NCBI RefSeq assembly: GCF_013085545.1
Contig: NZ_CP039543.1
Coordinates: 4,495,322-4,559,321, forward strand
Reading direction: 5' to 3'
Length of the DNA stretch: 64,000 nt
Origin: Oceanidesulfovibrio marinus
GTDB taxonomy: Bacteria > Desulfobacterota > Desulfovibrionia > Desulfovibrionales > Desulfovibrionaceae
Part shown: piece after piece, positions 50,783 through 59,195 of the stretch
Numbering within the stretch: the stretch's first letter is position 1
How the letters are laid out: every line of letters starts with the position of its first letter
Notes under the pieces: generated by a model
The model's database searches: none
Seen by the model: the letters and a program-made list of their open reading frames with translations, nothing else
Told to the model about the DNA's origin: nothing
Program-made: the position numbers and the translations under genes

Positions 50783-51379
50783 ATGATCCTGCTGCTGCTC
50801 GGTCATCCGAACCCTGCATCCTTCAATGCGGCCATTGCCGAGCGCTGCCGCGCCGCGCTGGAGGCGGCCGGACACGAGGTCGTGTTCCACGATCTCTGCG
50901 CCGAGGGCTTTGACCCGGCGCTGCCTGCGGCCGAGTTCTCGCGGAACGCACCGCTGGATGCGACCATTCGCCAACACGTGGACGAGCTGTGCGCCGCAGA
51001 CGGCATTGTGGTGGTCCATCCCAACTGGTGGGGCATGCCGCCGGCGGTGCTGGTGGGCTGGATCGACAGGGTGCTCCGGCCCGGCGAGACGTACGAGTTT
51101 CTGGAAGGGGACTCGGGCGAGGGCGTGCCGCAGGGGCTGCTGCGGGCGAAAGCCGCCGTGGTCCTGAACACCTCCAACACGGCGGCGGCACGGGAGCAGG
51201 CAGTATTCGGCGACCCGCTGGAGCGCATCTGGAAGGACTGCGTGTTCGGTTTGTGCGGCGTGCGCGACGTACGCCGGCGGATGTTCGAGACCATTGTGAC
51301 CTCCACGCCGGAGCAACGGGAGGTGTGGCTGCAGGAAGCGGAGGCGTTGGTGGTGGAGGCGTTCGGCTGCGCCTCGTAG
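50783..51379 (+). CDS. NAD(P)H-quinone oxidoreductase-like flavoprotein
   Basis: The 198-residue protein has the flavodoxin-like fold of the NQO1/KefF/MdaB family: LLLGHPNPASFNAAIAE, VVVHPNWWGMPPAVLVGWIDRVL and LNTSNTAAAREQAVFGDPLERIW. It should bind FMN or FAD and reduce quinones or other electrophiles with NAD(P)H. It is 82 bases downstream of the radical SAM gene on the same strand and has GGAGG before the ATG. Confidence 0.9.
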   Translation: MILLLLGHPNPASFNAAIAERCRAALEAAGHEVVFHDLCAEGFDPALPAAEFSRNAPLDATIRQHVDELCAADGIVVVHPNWWGMPPAVLVGWIDRVLRPGETYEFLEGDSGEGVPQGLLRAKAAVVLNTSNTAAAREQAVFGDPLERIWKDCVFGLCGVRDVRRRMFETIVTSTPEQREVWLQEAEALVVEAFGCAS

Positions 51380-51456
51380 ATTCGCGATTTTGCTAGCTGG
51401 ACCGGGCGGTCCGTAACGCTGCGGCGCCTGTCCGCCCTGTGCCGGACGCGGAATCG

Positions 51457-51491
51457 AAAAAAAGAAGGCCCTCCCCCGAAGGGAAGGGCCT
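51457..51491 (-). terminator. Rho-independent terminator of the cold-shock gene
   Basis: On the minus strand AGGCCCTTCCC pairs with GGGGAGGGCCT (one G-U) around TTCG, followed by TTCTTTTTTT. It begins 32 bases after the stop codon. Confidence 0.88.
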
Positions 51492-51523
51492 AAATCGCAG
51501 TGCGAAGTTGTGAAAGCGAAGGG

Positions 51524-51727
51524 CTACACGACTTCCACGTTTGCGGCGCGGTATCCCTTGTCGCTGCTCTCAATCTCGAAGCGAACGGAATCGCCTTCGC
51601 GAAGGGACTTGAAACCCGAGCCCTGAATTGCGGAGAAATGCACGAAGACATCCTCGCCGCCGTTGTACTCAATGAAACCGAAACCCTTGGAGTCGTTAAA
51701 CCACTTCACTTTACCTTCGTACGTCAT
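51524..51727 (-). CDS. Cold-shock protein (CspA family)
   Basis: ATG 51727 gives 67 residues, the family length, and has GAAGGA nine bases upstream; a longer frame to 51757 is less likely. It carries both RNA-binding motifs, KGFGFIEY (RNP1) and DVFVHFSAI (RNP2), on an OB fold. It is a single-strand nucleic-acid chaperone acting on mRNA structure. It is 81 bases downstream of an FKBP gene on the same strand, and a strong terminator follows. Confidence 0.96.
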   Translation of the reverse strand: MTYEGKVKWFNDSKGFGFIEYNGGEDVFVHFSAIQGSGFKSLREGDSVRFEIESSDKGYRAANVEVV

Positions 51728-51808
51728 GTACTTTGTTCCTTCGTCTGAATTGTTCATGAAAATGGGATCAGCAGTGCGGACAACGCGTCCGCGCCGTCAT
51801 GAATCCCG

Positions 51809-52231
51809 CTAGGCGACGCTGACGAGCTCGACCTCGAAGTTGAGTGTCTTGCCGGCAAGCGGATGATTGCCGTCCAGGGTCGCATTGCCGTCCGTGATAT
51901 CGATAACCGAAAGAAGGGCGGTCTGGCCGTCCGGAGTGGTGGAGCGCAGGACCGCGCCGATCTCGACGCCGTCGGGCAGCTCTGTCTCCGGCACCTTCAC
52001 GATCATATCCTCCCGGTGCTCGCCGAAGCCTTCCTCAGGGGGAATGGCTAACGTTTTTTTCTCGCCTTCGCTCATACCCACGAGGGCGTTCTCCACGATG
52101 GGGAACACCTTGTTCTCGCCGATGACAAAGGTCACGGGTTCCTTGTCAGTGGACGTGTCGATGACTGTGCCGTCCTCAAGCGTACCCGTGTAATGGATGG
52201 TCACTTCAGAACCGGTCTGTGCTGTACTCAT
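51809..52231 (-). CDS. FKBP-type peptidyl-prolyl isomerase (SlyD-like)
   Basis: ATG 52231 gives 140 residues with GGGAGG six bases upstream; a GTG codon directly before it is possible. The FKBP core is VTIHYTGTLEDGTVID, the IF-domain insert is PPEEGFGEHREDMIVKVP, and it ends in HPLAGKTLNFEVELVSV. This is the SlyD/FkpB architecture. The His/Cys-rich metal tail of E. coli SlyD is absent. It is a cytoplasmic folding catalyst and chaperone. Confidence 0.93.
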   Translation of the reverse strand: MSTAQTGSEVTIHYTGTLEDGTVIDTSTDKEPVTFVIGENKVFPIVENALVGMSEGEKKTLAIPPEEGFGEHREDMIVKVPETELPDGVEIGAVLRSTTPDGQTALLSVIDITDGNATLDGNHPLAGKTLNFEVELVSVA

Positions 52232-52256
52232 CACTTGCCTCCCGGTGTTTTTGCGT

Positions 52257-53384
52257 TCATGGGTGAGCCGCCTCGACGGGCGACTCTTCCTGAGCCAGCG
52301 GCTCTATTGGCTGCCGGCTTAGCTCGTATTCCTGCTGTAGACTTTCCATAAGCTGAGCGACAGGCACAATGGATTTAACCCGGTGCGCGTTGGCGCCAGC
52401 GAAGACGAGTCCGTGTTTCATGGAGCCCTTGCGCGCGTTCAGAAGCGCCAGGGCGATGCAGTAAGGACTGTCTTTGTGCTCACATGTCTGTATGCAATGG
52501 AAAGGGCAGGAAAAGGGTATCTTGGCGCCGTCCTCCACGTCATCCAGAAACTCATTGCGGATGGCGCGGCCCGGCATGCCCACCGGGCTCTTGACGATGG
52601 TCAGGCTCTCTTCGTCCGCATCGACGAATGCCTGCTTGAAAGCCGGGTCGGCGTCGCACTCGTCCGTTGCAACGAAGCGGGTGCCCATTTGCACGCCGGA
52701 TGCGCCCATGTCAAGAAACTTGCGGATGTCGCCGCCGGAGTACACGCCGCCCGCGGCGATGACAGGAATTTTTGTGCCGGACTCTTGCTCGAACGGGGCC
52801 ACTATCTTCACCACCTCGGGGATCAGGCGCTCCAGGGCGTACTCCTCATCGTCCAGGTGCTCCGGCTTGAATCCCAGGTGGCCGCCGGCCTTGGGGCCCT
52901 CCACCACAAAGGCGTCCGGCAGGCGATTGTAGCGGGAAAGCCACTTGCGGCAGAGTATCTTGGCGGCGCGGGCCGAGGAGATGATCGGCACGAGCTTGGT
53001 GCTGGACTTCGCGTCCACGAGCTCCGGCAGATTGAGCGGCAAGCCAGCGCCGGAAAAGATGATATCGATGCGCTCTTCCACGGCGGCGCGGACCAGGTGG
53101 GCAAAGTTGGTGAGCACCACCATGATGTTCACGCCGATAATGCCCTTGGTCTTGTCCTTGGCAGCGCGGATCTGCTTGCGCAGGGCGCGGCTGTTGGCCG
53201 CGACGTAGTCGGTCTTGAAGTCGGGCTCCTGCCAGCCGATGCCCGGCGTGGCGATGACGCCGATGCCGCCGGCGTTGGCCACGGCCGAGGCGAGCCCGGA
53301 GAGGGAAACGCCGACGCCCATGCCGCCCTGGATGATGGGCAGTCTGGCCGAGAGCCCGCCGATGGAGAGAGAAGGTAGTGGCAT
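52257..53384 (-). CDS. Nitronate monooxygenase / 2-nitropropane dioxygenase family protein
   Basis: The 375-residue FMN-dependent TIM-barrel protein has PIIQGGMGVGVSLSGLASAVA at the N-terminus, VVEGPKAGGHLGF (the catalytic and flavin-phosphate region) and IPVIAAGGVYSGGDIRKFLDMGASGVQMGTRFVAT. After the barrel a Cys cluster occurs, CPFHCIQTCEHKDSPYC, that is unusual for simple nitronate monooxygenases. It might bind a metal or Fe-S cluster. It occurs in some family members of anaerobes that may be enoyl reductase-like. It leads an apparent run with the FKBP and csp genes (25- and 81-base gaps). Confidence 0.87.
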   Translation of the reverse strand: MPLPSLSIGGLSARLPIIQGGMGVGVSLSGLASAVANAGGIGVIATPGIGWQEPDFKTDYVAANSRALRKQIRAAKDKTKGIIGVNIMVVLTNFAHLVRAAVEERIDIIFSGAGLPLNLPELVDAKSSTKLVPIISSARAAKILCRKWLSRYNRLPDAFVVEGPKAGGHLGFKPEHLDDEEYALERLIPEVVKIVAPFEQESGTKIPVIAAGGVYSGGDIRKFLDMGASGVQMGTRFVATDECDADPAFKQAFVDADEESLTIVKSPVGMPGRAIRNEFLDDVEDGAKIPFSCPFHCIQTCEHKDSPYCIALALLNARKGSMKHGLVFAGANAHRVKSIVPVAQLMESLQQEYELSRQPIEPLAQEESPVEAAHP

Positions 53385-53763
53385 AATCTACATAGCCCCG
53401 GAAACTGCGCAGGCGGATGACGCGGCAGGCATGTCAGCCGCAAGGGCGGCGTGGCCATGAATGAACGCGCTGCTACGGATTTCGCATACGTCCGAAGCGC
53501 GAACGCAGACACGTTGAGGGTAAATAAGAAAGCGCTGCGCCGGAACGGACGCCACGTGCCGGAAATCAGAGGCGTGGGGAGATGTCTGGAAAGACAAGTA
53601 CTTTCAGTCCTGCTCGAAACTCGGGGTCACACAAGACCGAAAGTATGCCTGCTTCGGGGGATGCAGAGGATACTGCTCTGAAAAATTCAGATGATCGATG
53701 CGTGCCTTGTTTCATGGTGTCCTAGCAAGGATCGACAGCCTACGCAAGCGTTGCAGCTTTCAT
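53385..53763. other. Divergent intergenic region without recognised gene
   Basis: The region separates the minus-strand nitronate monooxygenase gene from the plus-strand flavodoxin-ferredoxin gene. I find no reliable frame; small frames at 53388-53597 and 53451-53681 lack ribosome-binding sites and known products. The distal end turns AT-rich towards the operator at 53764. Confidence 0.35.
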
Positions 53764-53786
53764 TGATGAATATTACATATTCGTCA
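53764..53786. promoter_or_regulatory. Near-perfect palindrome TGATGAATAT-N3-ATATTCGTCA
   Basis: Ten-base arms with one mismatch lie 32 bases ahead of the flavodoxin-ferredoxin ATG. TTGATG (53763-53768) with TAACAA (53787-53792) at 18-base spacing is a weak promoter match that overlaps it. The regulator is unknown. Confidence 0.5.
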
Positions 53787-53817
53787 TAACAATAACGGTA
53801 AAAAGGACATTTCCATC

Positions 53818-54639
53818 ATGAAACATCTGATTGCATACGCTTCATCGGCAGGAACCACCCGCCGCGCCGCGGCAATGATTCGCGACGGTCTGGCTGAGCG
53901 CGGTGTGGAGGCGGAGCTCTTTGACCTGCGGCGGTACACCCGTGGCGAGCTGCCTGCGGCGGACGAGCCCCTGTGCCTGTGGATAGGATCACCCGTGTAC
54001 GCCCAGCACCCAGTGCCGTACTGCGCCGCATTCATCAAGGCGCTGGGCGCGCCGGAAGGCTCTTGGTGCGCGCCGTTCGTGGCCTGGGGCGGGGTGTCCA
54101 CCGGCGTTGCCCTGGAGGAGCTGGGCCAGGCCGCGCTGGACGCCGGGTACAACCTTGCCGGCGGGGCGCGCGTGCTCTGCGCGCACTCCAACCTCTGGCG
54201 GGAGGCGGACCGGCCCCATGACGACCGGCCGAACGCACAGGACAAGGCGCTGCTGGCCGAGCTGGCCGGCACGGTTGTCGAGCGCATCGAAGTCGGCGAG
54301 CCCTGCGACATCGAGAGCATGCGCCAGCGCATCCCTGTCGTGCTGGAGGCGTCCGCCCAGATGAGCATGGATAAGATGCGCACGATGATACCCAAGCCGG
54401 AGCTGGACGCCGCCGCCTGCATCGGGTGCGGCCTGTGCGCCGAGGAGTGCCCCGCGGCTGCCATCACCCTGGAAGGGGAGCCGCCCCTGCCGCACATCGG
54501 TCCGGCGTGCGTCCGCTGCCGGGGTTGCGTGCGCGTCTGCCCGGAAGGTGCCTTCCTCGCCGACATGAGCGGCGCGCCGAAGCATCTGGCCAGTTTGATC
54601 GAGCGCTTCCAGGAGCCGGCAGAAACCACGATCTACTGA
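53818..54639 (+). CDS. Flavodoxin / 2x4Fe-4S ferredoxin fusion (EFR1-like)
   Basis: The 273-residue protein has an N-terminal flavodoxin-like domain (HLIAYASSAGTTRRAAAMI, WIGSPVYAQHPVPYCAAFIKAL, CAPFVAWGGVSTG). The C-terminal ferredoxin domain has CIGCGLCAEECP and CVRCRGCVRVCP at about residues 200-240. This EFR1-type arrangement carries electrons between soluble donors in anaerobes. It stands alone behind the palindrome at 53764-53786. AAGGA lies upstream of the ATG. Confidence 0.9.
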   Translation: MKHLIAYASSAGTTRRAAAMIRDGLAERGVEAELFDLRRYTRGELPAADEPLCLWIGSPVYAQHPVPYCAAFIKALGAPEGSWCAPFVAWGGVSTGVALEELGQAALDAGYNLAGGARVLCAHSNLWREADRPHDDRPNAQDKALLAELAGTVVERIEVGEPCDIESMRQRIPVVLEASAQMSMDKMRTMIPKPELDAAACIGCGLCAEECPAAAITLEGEPPLPHIGPACVRCRGCVRVCPEGAFLADMSGAPKHLASLIERFQEPAETTIY

Positions 54640-55020
54640 CGCTGCGTCGCGCGCACAGGGGGCGGCAACCCGCCGGCCGGGGCACAATCCCGTTTGACAT
54701 CTCGGCGCGGGAGGTCTAGCCGAATGTGTCCCGCTTTTGGGGGGGACTGAGAGCCGCTGGCAAACCTTTGTCTGCGTTTGCTATGGCTCGCTCGGATTTC
54801 GGCTTCGTCAACCTGCATCGGCGTAGGACTCGCTACGTCTGTTTCGGTTTTTCTGCCCGAACCCGCCCCCTCGCGCCCGGCGCGGCGACCGGTTTTGTCA
54901 GAGACTCTTCAAAGCGCGATTGAGTACTACGCGCGCAATGGCGTGGGGTAATCACCCCGAGACGTGACCCGTTCGGCAGGCAAGCGGACGGAAACCACAG
55001 TGAACGCAGGAGCGTGCTTC
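54640..55020. other. Intergenic region without recognised gene
   Basis: These 381 bases separate the flavodoxin-ferredoxin gene from the amino-acid permease gene. A 65-codon frame at 54726-54923 has no ribosome-binding site and an Arg/Phe-rich product that matches nothing I know. No terminator with a T-tract is seen. Confidence 0.35.
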
Positions 55021-56256
55021 ATGGGCCAAGCGCCGCGCGCGTCGATCATTTCCATGGCTTTCGTGGTCACGGGCAATCTGCTCGGGGCCGGCATTCTCGC
55101 ACTTCCGGTCAACACCGGCCTTTCAGGATTCATCCCATCGCTGGTGAGCATCCTTCTGATGTGGGCGGCGATGTTCTCCACAGCCCTGATCCTGGCCTCG
55201 CAGAAGCATTTTGCCGAGAGCCCCACGGCCGATCTGCCGAGCTTCTTCGGCGCGGAGCTGGGCGCGGCGGGCAAGTGGATCACCGTGCTTGCCAACCTCG
55301 TGATCCTCTATGGCCTGCTCACGGCGTATCTGAGCGGCGCGGCCTCCGTGCTGGAGGATATTCTGGGCGCCAAGGTGCCGGGCTGGGCCCTGCTTGCCGG
55401 CTTCTTCCTGGTTGCCAGTCTGCTCACAGTGTTCGGCATGAAAATAATGAGCCGCTGCAACGCCGTGCTGATGGTCTTCCTCTTCGCGTCGTTCATCCTG
55501 CTTGTGATTTTCGCCGCGCGGTTCATGAAGCCGGAGCGGCTGGTCTACACGGACTGGAGCTACCTGCCGGCCACGTTACCCATCGTGGTTACGGCGTTCC
55601 ACTTCCACAACATCATCCCCACCATCTGCCGCTCCATGAACTTCGACTTCAAGGCGGCGGCCAAAGCCATGTTCATCGGCATGGGCATCGGCTTCGTGAT
55701 GAACTCGCTGTGGGTGCTGGTGGCCGTCGGCGCGCTGCCCCTGGCCGGGAGCGGTTCGGACACGCTGCTGCACACCTTCCAGACCAACCTGCCGGCAACC
55801 GTGCCCCTGGCCGATCTCATCCGTTCCCCGGCGTTCACGATCGGGGCCATGATGTTCGCCCTGGTGGCCATCACCACGTCGTTCATGGCCAACGGCACGG
55901 CGCTGCTCGGTTTTGTGAGCGATCTGACGACGCGGAACGGGCGCACGCCCTCGCGCATCGTGGTGCTGTTCCTGGCGCTGGGGCCGCCGCTCCTCATCGC
56001 TCTGGTCTACCCGGCCATATTTCTCAAGGCGCTGGACGTCGTGGGCGGCGTGGGCATCGTGGTCATCTTCGGCATCCTGCCCGGCGTGCTGCTGGCAAAG
56101 CAGCACAGGGGCAAGCTGCGCCTGGCCGGCATTGTGCTCGTGGCGGTGTTTTCGGTCGTGCTGCTGTACGAGATAGGGCAGGAGACGGGCATGTTGCGAA
56201 TAGAGCCCGCGGCCGAGTACTGGCACACGGGCTCCCCACACGTGGTGCCGCAGTAG
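55021..56256 (+). CDS. Aromatic amino acid/HAAAP-type permease
   Basis: ATG 55021 with GCAGGAG eight bases upstream gives 411 residues; the frame is open to 54964. It has about eleven TM helices. TM1 contains ASIISMAFVVTGNLLGAGILALPV with the GN-LLGAG-ILALP pattern of the HAAAP (Tyr/Trp/Ser) permeases. TM6 has the FHFHNIIPTIC stretch and a second-half helix the GTALLGFVSD motif. It should import an aromatic or hydroxy amino acid with a cation. Substrate cannot be decided. It is convergent with the HPF/cold-shock gene. Confidence 0.85.
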   Translation: MGQAPRASIISMAFVVTGNLLGAGILALPVNTGLSGFIPSLVSILLMWAAMFSTALILASQKHFAESPTADLPSFFGAELGAAGKWITVLANLVILYGLLTAYLSGAASVLEDILGAKVPGWALLAGFFLVASLLTVFGMKIMSRCNAVLMVFLFASFILLVIFAARFMKPERLVYTDWSYLPATLPIVVTAFHFHNIIPTICRSMNFDFKAAAKAMFIGMGIGFVMNSLWVLVAVGALPLAGSGSDTLLHTFQTNLPATVPLADLIRSPAFTIGAMMFALVAITTSFMANGTALLGFVSDLTTRNGRTPSRIVVLFLALGPPLLIALVYPAIFLKALDVVGGVGIVVIFGILPGVLLAKQHRGKLRLAGIVLVAVFSVVLLYEIGQETGMLRIEPAAEYWHTGSPHVVPQ

Positions 56257-56281
56257 GGCCCACGCGCTTAGCGGTTCGCTG

Positions 56282-56851
56282 CTACAGGGACGGCATGTCC
56301 ACCACCTGGACGGAGGTCGCCTGCAGGCCCTTGTCGCCCTGCACGATGGCGGCGACCACGCCGGCGCCCTGGCGCAGGTCGTCGAAGTCGCGTCCGACAA
56401 CGGCGTTCTTGTGGAAGTAGACGTCGCGTTCGTCCAGGGTGCGCAGGAAGCCGTAGTCCTCGCCGTGGAAGACCTTGGCGACAACGGCGTTGGCCTGCTG
56501 CATGGGGTGCTGTTTGACCTCGCCGCGCTGCTTCTCGGTAATCTTCTGCAGCTTGCGGCGGGCGGCGTCAAAGGCCTCGCGGACCGTGGGCAGAAGCTCG
56601 GCGGGAATGGGCGGGGCCACTGCCTCGCGTTCGATGGCGAACTCCTTGCCCGGGGCGACGTTCAGATTAAGGCGGATGCGGAAGGGGTTGCCGCCGCGCT
56701 GATTCTTGTCCTCCATTTCCACGGCCACGCGCAATGACGTGATGTGGTCGCAGACCTGCTCCAGCTTGTCACTCTTGGAACGGACTAGGTTCTCAATGGT
56801 TCTGCCTCGATCCTCAATGCCGGTGATCGATATTTCGATGGGGACGTCCAT
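56282..56851 (-). CDS. Ribosome-associated HPF/YfiA domain fused to cold-shock-like domain
   Basis: The 189-residue protein has an N-terminal HPF/RaiA fold at residues 1-110 (IEISITGIEDRGRTIENLVRSKSDKLEQV, SLRVAVEMEDKNQRGGNPFRIRL). A C-terminal cold-shock-like OB domain follows (VAKVFHGEDYGFLRTLDERDVYFHKNAVVGRDFDDLRQG), in which RNP1 is YGFLRT and RNP2 DVYFHKN. It likely binds the ribosome A/P site during stationary phase or stress, with the OB domain contacting RNA. It is encoded alone and convergent with the amino acid permease. Confidence 0.87.
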   Translation of the reverse strand: MDVPIEISITGIEDRGRTIENLVRSKSDKLEQVCDHITSLRVAVEMEDKNQRGGNPFRIRLNLNVAPGKEFAIEREAVAPPIPAELLPTVREAFDAARRKLQKITEKQRGEVKQHPMQQANAVVAKVFHGEDYGFLRTLDERDVYFHKNAVVGRDFDDLRQGAGVVAAIVQGDKGLQATSVQVVDMPSL

Positions 56852-57176
56852 TCAACGCACCTCCATAAGGGTGTATGTTGGTTGGTTTCCTACTGCCGTG
56901 GCCATTGTGCGCATCCCACGTCCCCCTACGGGTCCGTATGCCGCGGCCGGAGCCGGTTCCCGGCCTCCTGACCATGGCCGGAACCACAGCGGGGCATGGG
57001 ATTCGACTCCACCGTACCATCTTCCAGGCCGTTCGCCCACCGCCGGGGGATGAAAAATCATCAAAAATAGCGGAACGTGGGGCAGGGGGGAGATGCGGCG
57101 GGGAAAGGGTCCTTGCATTCAGTAGACGGAAATGCATATCAAGAGGCAACTATCGAACTGGTTGTCTGGAGAAAAC
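56852..57176. other. Divergent intergenic region without recognised gene
   Basis: These 325 bases lie between the HPF-like gene (minus) and the pentapeptide-repeat gene (plus). The middle is GC-rich with short runs of G and C. A possible start at 57132 for the next gene lies here. I see no RNA gene or T-tract terminator. Confidence 0.35.
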
Positions 57177-58886
57177 ATGGCAGAGTCCTTTTGGAAGCAG
57201 CTTTTCAGAAAAATCGACAAGGCCTGTTATCGCCCGGCCTGTGCAATACGCTCCCGGTTTTTCGGCATACTATGCAAGATATTGCTGGTGGTCACTTTTC
57301 TCGTGGTATGGGATTTCGTCGCGCATCAGGAAGGTGTTGTTCGTACATGGGTGTCCCACGCATGGAATGAGCTGCTTTCGTTGATGGGCGACGGGGGCAC
57401 GCCCGCTCCTCCGTTTGAAGTCGCCAAAAGCCTGGGCCTGCTTGTCGCGGCGTTCCTGGGCCTCGGCTTCACGGCGTGGCGCGCCTTTGCCTACGATCGC
57501 CAGACCGTGGTGGCGGAACAGGGCCATCTCACAGAGCGCTTCAACAAGGCTGCGGAGCAGCTTGGCAGTGAGCACATGACCGTGCGCATCGCGGCGATCA
57601 ACGCCCTCTGGCGCATCGGCGTGGACAGCAAAAGCCAGGACGACAAACGCGCCGTGCTGGACGTGCTCTGCGGCTTCGTGCGGGAGTATAGACCCGAGTC
57701 GCTCGCACAATCCGCCCAGGTGCAGAAAAAGCGTCTCGCGCGCGCATTGCTGAAGCGAAAGCACACGGTATCTCCGCTCAAACGCAAAGCAACGCAACAA
57801 GTGTGCCCACCAGACGTGCAGACCGTGCTCGACTTCCTGGGCAAACGCATGGACGCCCTGCACTTCAAGCCGTGGCGCATGGATTACGCCGTGGACCTGA
57901 GTGGCGCTTACTTGGCAGGTTGCAATCTGTCTGGGTATTCCCTGCGAGGCATAAGTCTCCATGGTGCGAACCTGTGCCGCGTCCAAGCGGAGGGAGTGGA
58001 CCTTGCCCAAGCAGATCTGGGGGAGGCCAACGTGCAGGGAGCCAACTTAACCTTTGCGCATCTGGCCGGAGCCAAACTTTGGGATGCGTATTTGGTCGGA
58101 ATCAATCTCGGTGGAGCGCATTTGGACAGGGCCAATCTCGGTAGAGCGCATTTGAACGAGGCCAATCTTTTTAGGGCACATCTGGACGAGGCCAATCTGG
58201 GTGGAGCGCATCTGGATGGGGCCAGTCTCGAAGGAGCGCATCTGGTTGGGGCCGATCTCTTGAGGGCGCGTCTGGCCGGGGCCAATCTCCGTGTGGCGCA
58301 TCTGGACAAAGCCAATCTCAATGGAGCGCATCTGGCCGGTGCCGATCTTTCGAGAGCGCATCTAAACGGTTCTGATCTTTCGAGCGCGCATCTAGAGGGG
58401 GCCAATCTTTGGAGCGCGCGTCTGGAACGTGCTATTTTTCGTTTGGCGCATCTGGAAAAGGCTGATCTCAGGGATGCGCATTTGGATGGGGCTGATCTTT
58501 CGAAAGCACATCTGGATGGAGCCGATCTCCGTGTGGCACGTCTCAACGGGGCGAATTTTTTTGAAGCACATCTGAACGGGACTGATCTTCGTGCGGCGCG
58601 TCTGGAGGATGCCTGTCTTTGGGAAGCGCATTTTGACGGCGCCAATCTCAAAGATATCCATCTCAACAGGGCGGCTCTCTCCGGGGCAATCTTCAAGAAT
58701 GCTAGGAACCTTCGCCAGAAGCAAATAGATGCAGCCTGTTGGGATGGTAAATATCCACCTACGCTCCCCCCTGGGTTCACCTGTCCGCCTAATTACTGCG
58801 AGTGGGACTTGGCAGAACAAAAAGTCGTCCCCATCGATCCCCCGGACGCCATTGCCCCCTGTCCTGCAAAAGAGCCCGACGAATAG
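57177..58886 (+). CDS. Membrane-anchored pentapeptide-repeat protein
   Basis: ATG 57177, with a TGGAGAAAAC site, gives 569 residues; ATG 57132 is an alternative. Two TM helices near the N-terminus (CKILLVVTFLVVWDFVAHQ, SLGLLVAAFLGLGFTAW) are followed by a helical cytoplasmic segment with basic RARALLKRKH. Then come 54 pentapeptides at about residues 239-509, mostly alternating A-N/D-L-x-x and A-H-L-x-x, which would form a four-sided beta-helix of about 13 coils. The Cys-containing end (DAACWDGKYPPTLPPGFTCPPNYC) may cap it. Function is unknown; the membrane anchor separates it from the soluble DNA-gyrase-protecting type. Confidence 0.85.
   Translation: MAESFWKQLFRKIDKACYRPACAIRSRFFGILCKILLVVTFLVVWDFVAHQEGVVRTWVSHAWNELLSLMGDGGTPAPPFEVAKSLGLLVAAFLGLGFTAWRAFAYDRQTVVAEQGHLTERFNKAAEQLGSEHMTVRIAAINALWRIGVDSKSQDDKRAVLDVLCGFVREYRPESLAQSAQVQKKRLARALLKRKHTVSPLKRKATQQVCPPDVQTVLDFLGKRMDALHFKPWRMDYAVDLSGAYLAGCNLSGYSLRGISLHGANLCRVQAEGVDLAQADLGEANVQGANLTFAHLAGAKLWDAYLVGINLGGAHLDRANLGRAHLNEANLFRAHLDEANLGGAHLDGASLEGAHLVGADLLRARLAGANLRVAHLDKANLNGAHLAGADLSRAHLNGSDLSSAHLEGANLWSARLERAIFRLAHLEKADLRDAHLDGADLSKAHLDGADLRVARLNGANFFEAHLNGTDLRAARLEDACLWEAHFDGANLKDIHLNRAALSGAIFKNARNLRQKQIDAACWDGKYPPTLPPGFTCPPNYCEWDLAEQKVVPIDPPDAIAPCPAKEPDE
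57891..58703 (+). repeat. 30-bp tandem coding repeats (decapeptides)
   Basis: About 27 tandem 30-base units encode the pair A-N/D-L-x-x-A-H-L-x-x. Units between about 58040 and 58660 are most alike (GGAGCGCATCTGGA...GCCAATCTC). The array gives long open frames on the opposite strand. It is coding sequence, not CRISPR. Confidence 0.8.
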
Positions 58887-59118
58887 GAAAGACGCCCGCG
58901 CCAAGCGCAAGGCAGTCCGGCCAGGCGGTACAAGCCGCAGTTGCTCAGCCGCGTGAACGGCCAGCTCTGTGTTGAGCCATCTGCGCGCCACGGTATGCTG
59001 AATTAGGGAAGGGGAGAGACGCCCCCTGAAGGGCATCGTCGCGAATCGATTCTACCCGTATACCTACCCGTGAGCCGGCTATCGCCGGCAGGCAGGATGG
59101 GCAACAATCCGGAAAACA
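58887..59118. other. Intergenic region between pentapeptide gene and tRNA
   Basis: No gene is seen. The hairpin GCCGGC-TATC-GCCGGC at about 59076-59091 lies some 30 bases past the 3' end of the tRNA gene and might help end its transcript, but no T-tract follows. A further 216 bases without a gene (59196-59411) precede the solute-binding protein. Confidence 0.4.
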
Positions 59119-59195
59119 TGGTCGGGGCGGCCCGATTCGAACGGGCGACCCCCTGCTCCCAAGGCAGGTGCGCTGCCAGACTGCGCTACGCCCCG
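59119..59195 (-). tRNA. tRNA-Pro (anticodon UGG)
   Basis: Read on the minus strand, the 77-base gene begins CGGGGCG and ends CGCCCCG-ACCA, with the CCA encoded. The D arm contains AGCGCAGTCTGGCAGCGCA, the anticodon loop is CUUGGGA giving UGG, and the T arm is GCCCGTTCGAATCGGGC. All arms pair. Confidence 0.95.

Noticed and set aside
54726-54923. A 65-codon open frame between the ferredoxin and permease genes
   Set aside because: There is no ribosome-binding site, composition is unlike neighbouring proteins and no motif is present.
57891-58703. CRISPR-like or minisatellite array of about 30-bp units
   Set aside because: The units are contiguous without spacers and keep the pentapeptide reading frame, so they are coding repeats.
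57908-58780. Minus-strand frame opposite the pentapeptide array
   Set aside because: It is an Arg/Ser/Ala-rich mirror of the repeat with no start signal. The plus-strand product is a recognised fold.
59119-59195. A selenocysteine tRNA that would support the selenoprotein
   Set aside because: The anticodon is UGG and the acceptor stem has seven pairs, so it is an ordinary proline tRNA.
59119-59195. tRNA-Pro as attachment site of an integrated island
   Set aside because: No integrase and no repeated tRNA 3' end are seen on either side.
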